A stretch of DNA of 64,000 nucleotides from assembly GCF_964275005.1 (NCBI RefSeq), contig NC_092705.1, positions 5,436,641-5,500,640 on the forward strand, read 5' to 3'. The notes under the pieces are model-generated. The model searched no databases. It saw only the letters and a program-made list of their open reading frames with translations, and was not told the origin of the DNA. Source of the stretch: Diadema setosum. Its lineage: Eukaryota; Echinodermata; Echinoidea; Diadematoida; Diadematidae. Below are positions 62,201 through 64,000 of the stretch, one piece after another. Made by a program: the position numbers and the translations under genes. Each line of letters begins with the position of its first letter. Positions within the stretch are counted from its first letter, which is position 1.

Positions 62201-64000
62201 TTGTCCCCTTTTTTCAGTGAAGGAGGGAGACACGTTGATTAATTATATCGTGGTCCTTCAGTATCTGTCTTGGAATGCTAGATATTTGAAGTGGACGATG
62301 TAAGTCGTAAAAGTGACCGGCTCCCTGTGAGAGAGATAATGGACTGGCCAGGGGTAGTTCAAATTTGAAACTTAATCCTGGCTTAATAACTTCTTTCAGA
62401 GTGAGGAAAAAAAGGGTCATAATTACAAGAAGATTTTGACCTCGTTGCATGTGTACATGGACTGAAAGTTTGGCTGGTGTTCCGTAGTTATGTGTCGGCT
62501 TTAAACTAGGAAATGATACTTGTTCTGATTAATACATGATTTGGGGTTTTATTGGTGTATATGTGGATAGATTTGTGAAAGTAGTGCCCTTTTCCATTAA
62601 CAATTATGAGATTTCTATTCTGTATATATTTTGAAATGGAACATAGTTATTTGACCCTGGAAATTGTTTGCAGAATGTGTAGATACAGTTTCTTTATATG
62701 TTTGCTCTTTAATTTGACATTTCAATGCCATTAGACTCAGAAGTACAATACTGTAGCTGTATTTGGATCATCACAAGGGGTATGTAATTGTCTCTGAGTT
62801 CTTTGAATACATAGTAGACATTATAAAAGTAGATAAGTAAATAATAAATTCAGCAAAGGAGAAAATGAAGACTAGTGAAGCAAAGAGATCAAAATTTTTG
62901 TTCCATGAGGACATACTTTTGTTTGCCAAAGTCACAGAGAAGCATCAGAATTTAGATCTCCTGATCCCCCTTCCCAGAATATTGCTACTTGACGTGACAA
63001 TTTGCATTTTTGTTTTAATATACTGAATGAATAGACAATGTGGTATAATATTGGCTTAACTTGGGCCCCAAAGCCTGATATTTAGGGGCATTATAGCAAA
63101 CCCAGTATATTGTGACGAATGACTCAACAATTACAAGAAGCTAAAAGAGTGCTTGCTACTCCCTGAGTATGAAATCTTTCAGCTGAGTTATCGATGTGAC
63201 TCTCCTGAAGTTCATAATGTGAAGTGGGCCTAATTCATTAGACCCGTTATCGCACCTGTAAGACATGATGAGCCCAGTTACAATCATTATCTCAGATGCC
63301 AATTATGGGACGACCCTTCTTTTTTTCTGAGCTATCCATGGAACTTGTAAGACCTATCAATGTGTGGTGGTGGTGGATAGCTTCTTTTCTTTAGGAATTC
63401 TGGTACTTTGACAATGCAGATCATGGGAGGCGAATGCTTCATTTTGACATTGACGCTGCCGTCACCTTCTCACGAGCCCTTGAAAGTTTGATTTTGCAGT
63501 CATGATTTTCGCTGGCCCTTTATTGGGATGGAGATTTGTAGACAGAACGTCACAAGTACGTGAGAAATCTTGGAATGAATGTGCACGTGTCAAGCTCATG
63601 GAAACGGTAACTCTACATCACATCCGTGTCGAGTGGGAGATTTTGTCATTGTCTGCCTCAAAACTCTGAGATGGATTATGGAAGATTGATACCTGCGTGG
63701 CATCAGGATTTGTCTTGGAATGTGCCTTTGCTGTGTCAGACTGTGTTACTTTAATCCTGAGCACTATGGTAGCTCACTGGATTGCCAGGAACTGCTTTAA
63801 AAGAGGCACTGATTAACAGGAGAAAATGCACTTGCCCAGCTCAAAGAGGCAGGCTTGACTAATAAAGTGTTGATTGTGTTTTCGTGGTCAACCTCAAGTC
63901 ATCTTTAACTTCAAATTTCCAAGTCATAGATGGATTGTAAATGGAGAAAGCATTATGAAATAATGTGTCGGGAGTGTTAATTCTGGTGCTGATAGGGGAA
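59217..64000. other. Region after COG3 exon 21: last intron or 3' flank, no certain exon
   Basis: The last COG3 exon should encode about 10 hydrophobic residues ending in Lys, but none of the acceptors I checked gives such a reading. Weak candidates in the required phase 0 are 59644 (AG|GCTGTAAGA, stop after 13 codons), 60855 (AG|AATATACTG, stop after 13 codons) and 63396 (AG|GAATTCTGG, stop after about 36 codons). Other contents: a GATGAT run (60175-60200), one foldback (60267-60436) and a G-run near 61274. The rest shows nothing I can name. Confidence 0.5.
60267..60436. mobile_element. Foldback element with GTTCGTAAAGTTACGAA arms, 170 bp
   Basis: Left GGTGTTTCATAAAGCTGTTC then GTAAAGTTACGAATGACTTA. 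The right arm is its near-perfect complement, ending CAGCTTTGTGAAACAGGGCC. The arms continue through CGACTGGTGATCAGTTCT to a centre of about 30 bp. Fully palindromic and non-coding. Confidence 0.85.

Noticed and set aside
1..64000. tRNA or rRNA genes
   Set aside because: I looked for cloverleaf-type arms with TTCGA/GGTTC boxes and conserved rRNA words and saw none I could support.

Overview
This window is nuclear DNA from an intron-rich animal genome. It is AT-rich, crowded with microsatellites and short inverted-repeat elements, and carries genes with many small GT-AG exons. Two genes can be reconstructed almost completely from homology and reading-frame continuity: eIF2A (18 exons, minus strand, 587 aa, complete) and the Golgi tethering subunit COG3 (21 exons found, plus strand, 832 residues, last short exon not found). 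The repeat landscape (CTGTAAAA-type MITEs, GGCAGATCCAG foldbacks, a CTCCGCCAAG repeat, interstitial TTAGGG-like DNA) suggests a marine invertebrate. An echinoderm or other ambulacrarian is my guess, but the sequence alone does not settle it.

Layout: (1) 1-6766, plus strand: the 3' seven exons of a gene I do not recognise as a named family member. Its exons join in frame into a 277-residue fragment with a PDZ domain followed by a region that reads like an interleukin-1-type beta-trefoil. (2) 6767-12700: no convincing gene; 3' flank, microsatellites and MITEs, plus one ambiguous exon-like block at 12491-12699. (3) 12724-36013, minus strand: EIF2A. Its introns 10 and 11 look like minor-spliceosome (U12) introns, one GT-AG and one AT-AC. 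Its first intron (30216-35973) is a nest of mobile elements: a decayed LINE reverse transcriptase and two larger inverted-repeat DNA elements. (4) 36014-36203: a 190-bp head-to-head gap between the EIF2A and COG3 start codons, presumably a bidirectional promoter. (5) 36204-59216, plus strand: COG3. (6) 59217-64000: the expected last COG3 intron or 3' flank, with no certain coding exon.

EIF2A (translation initiation) and COG3 (intra-Golgi retrograde tethering) are housekeeping genes that share a control region; nothing in the sequence suggests a joint pathway. The left-hand gene is the most interesting item: a possible invertebrate IL-1-like ligand domain joined to a PDZ domain. That call rests on reading by eye and needs profile and structure searches.
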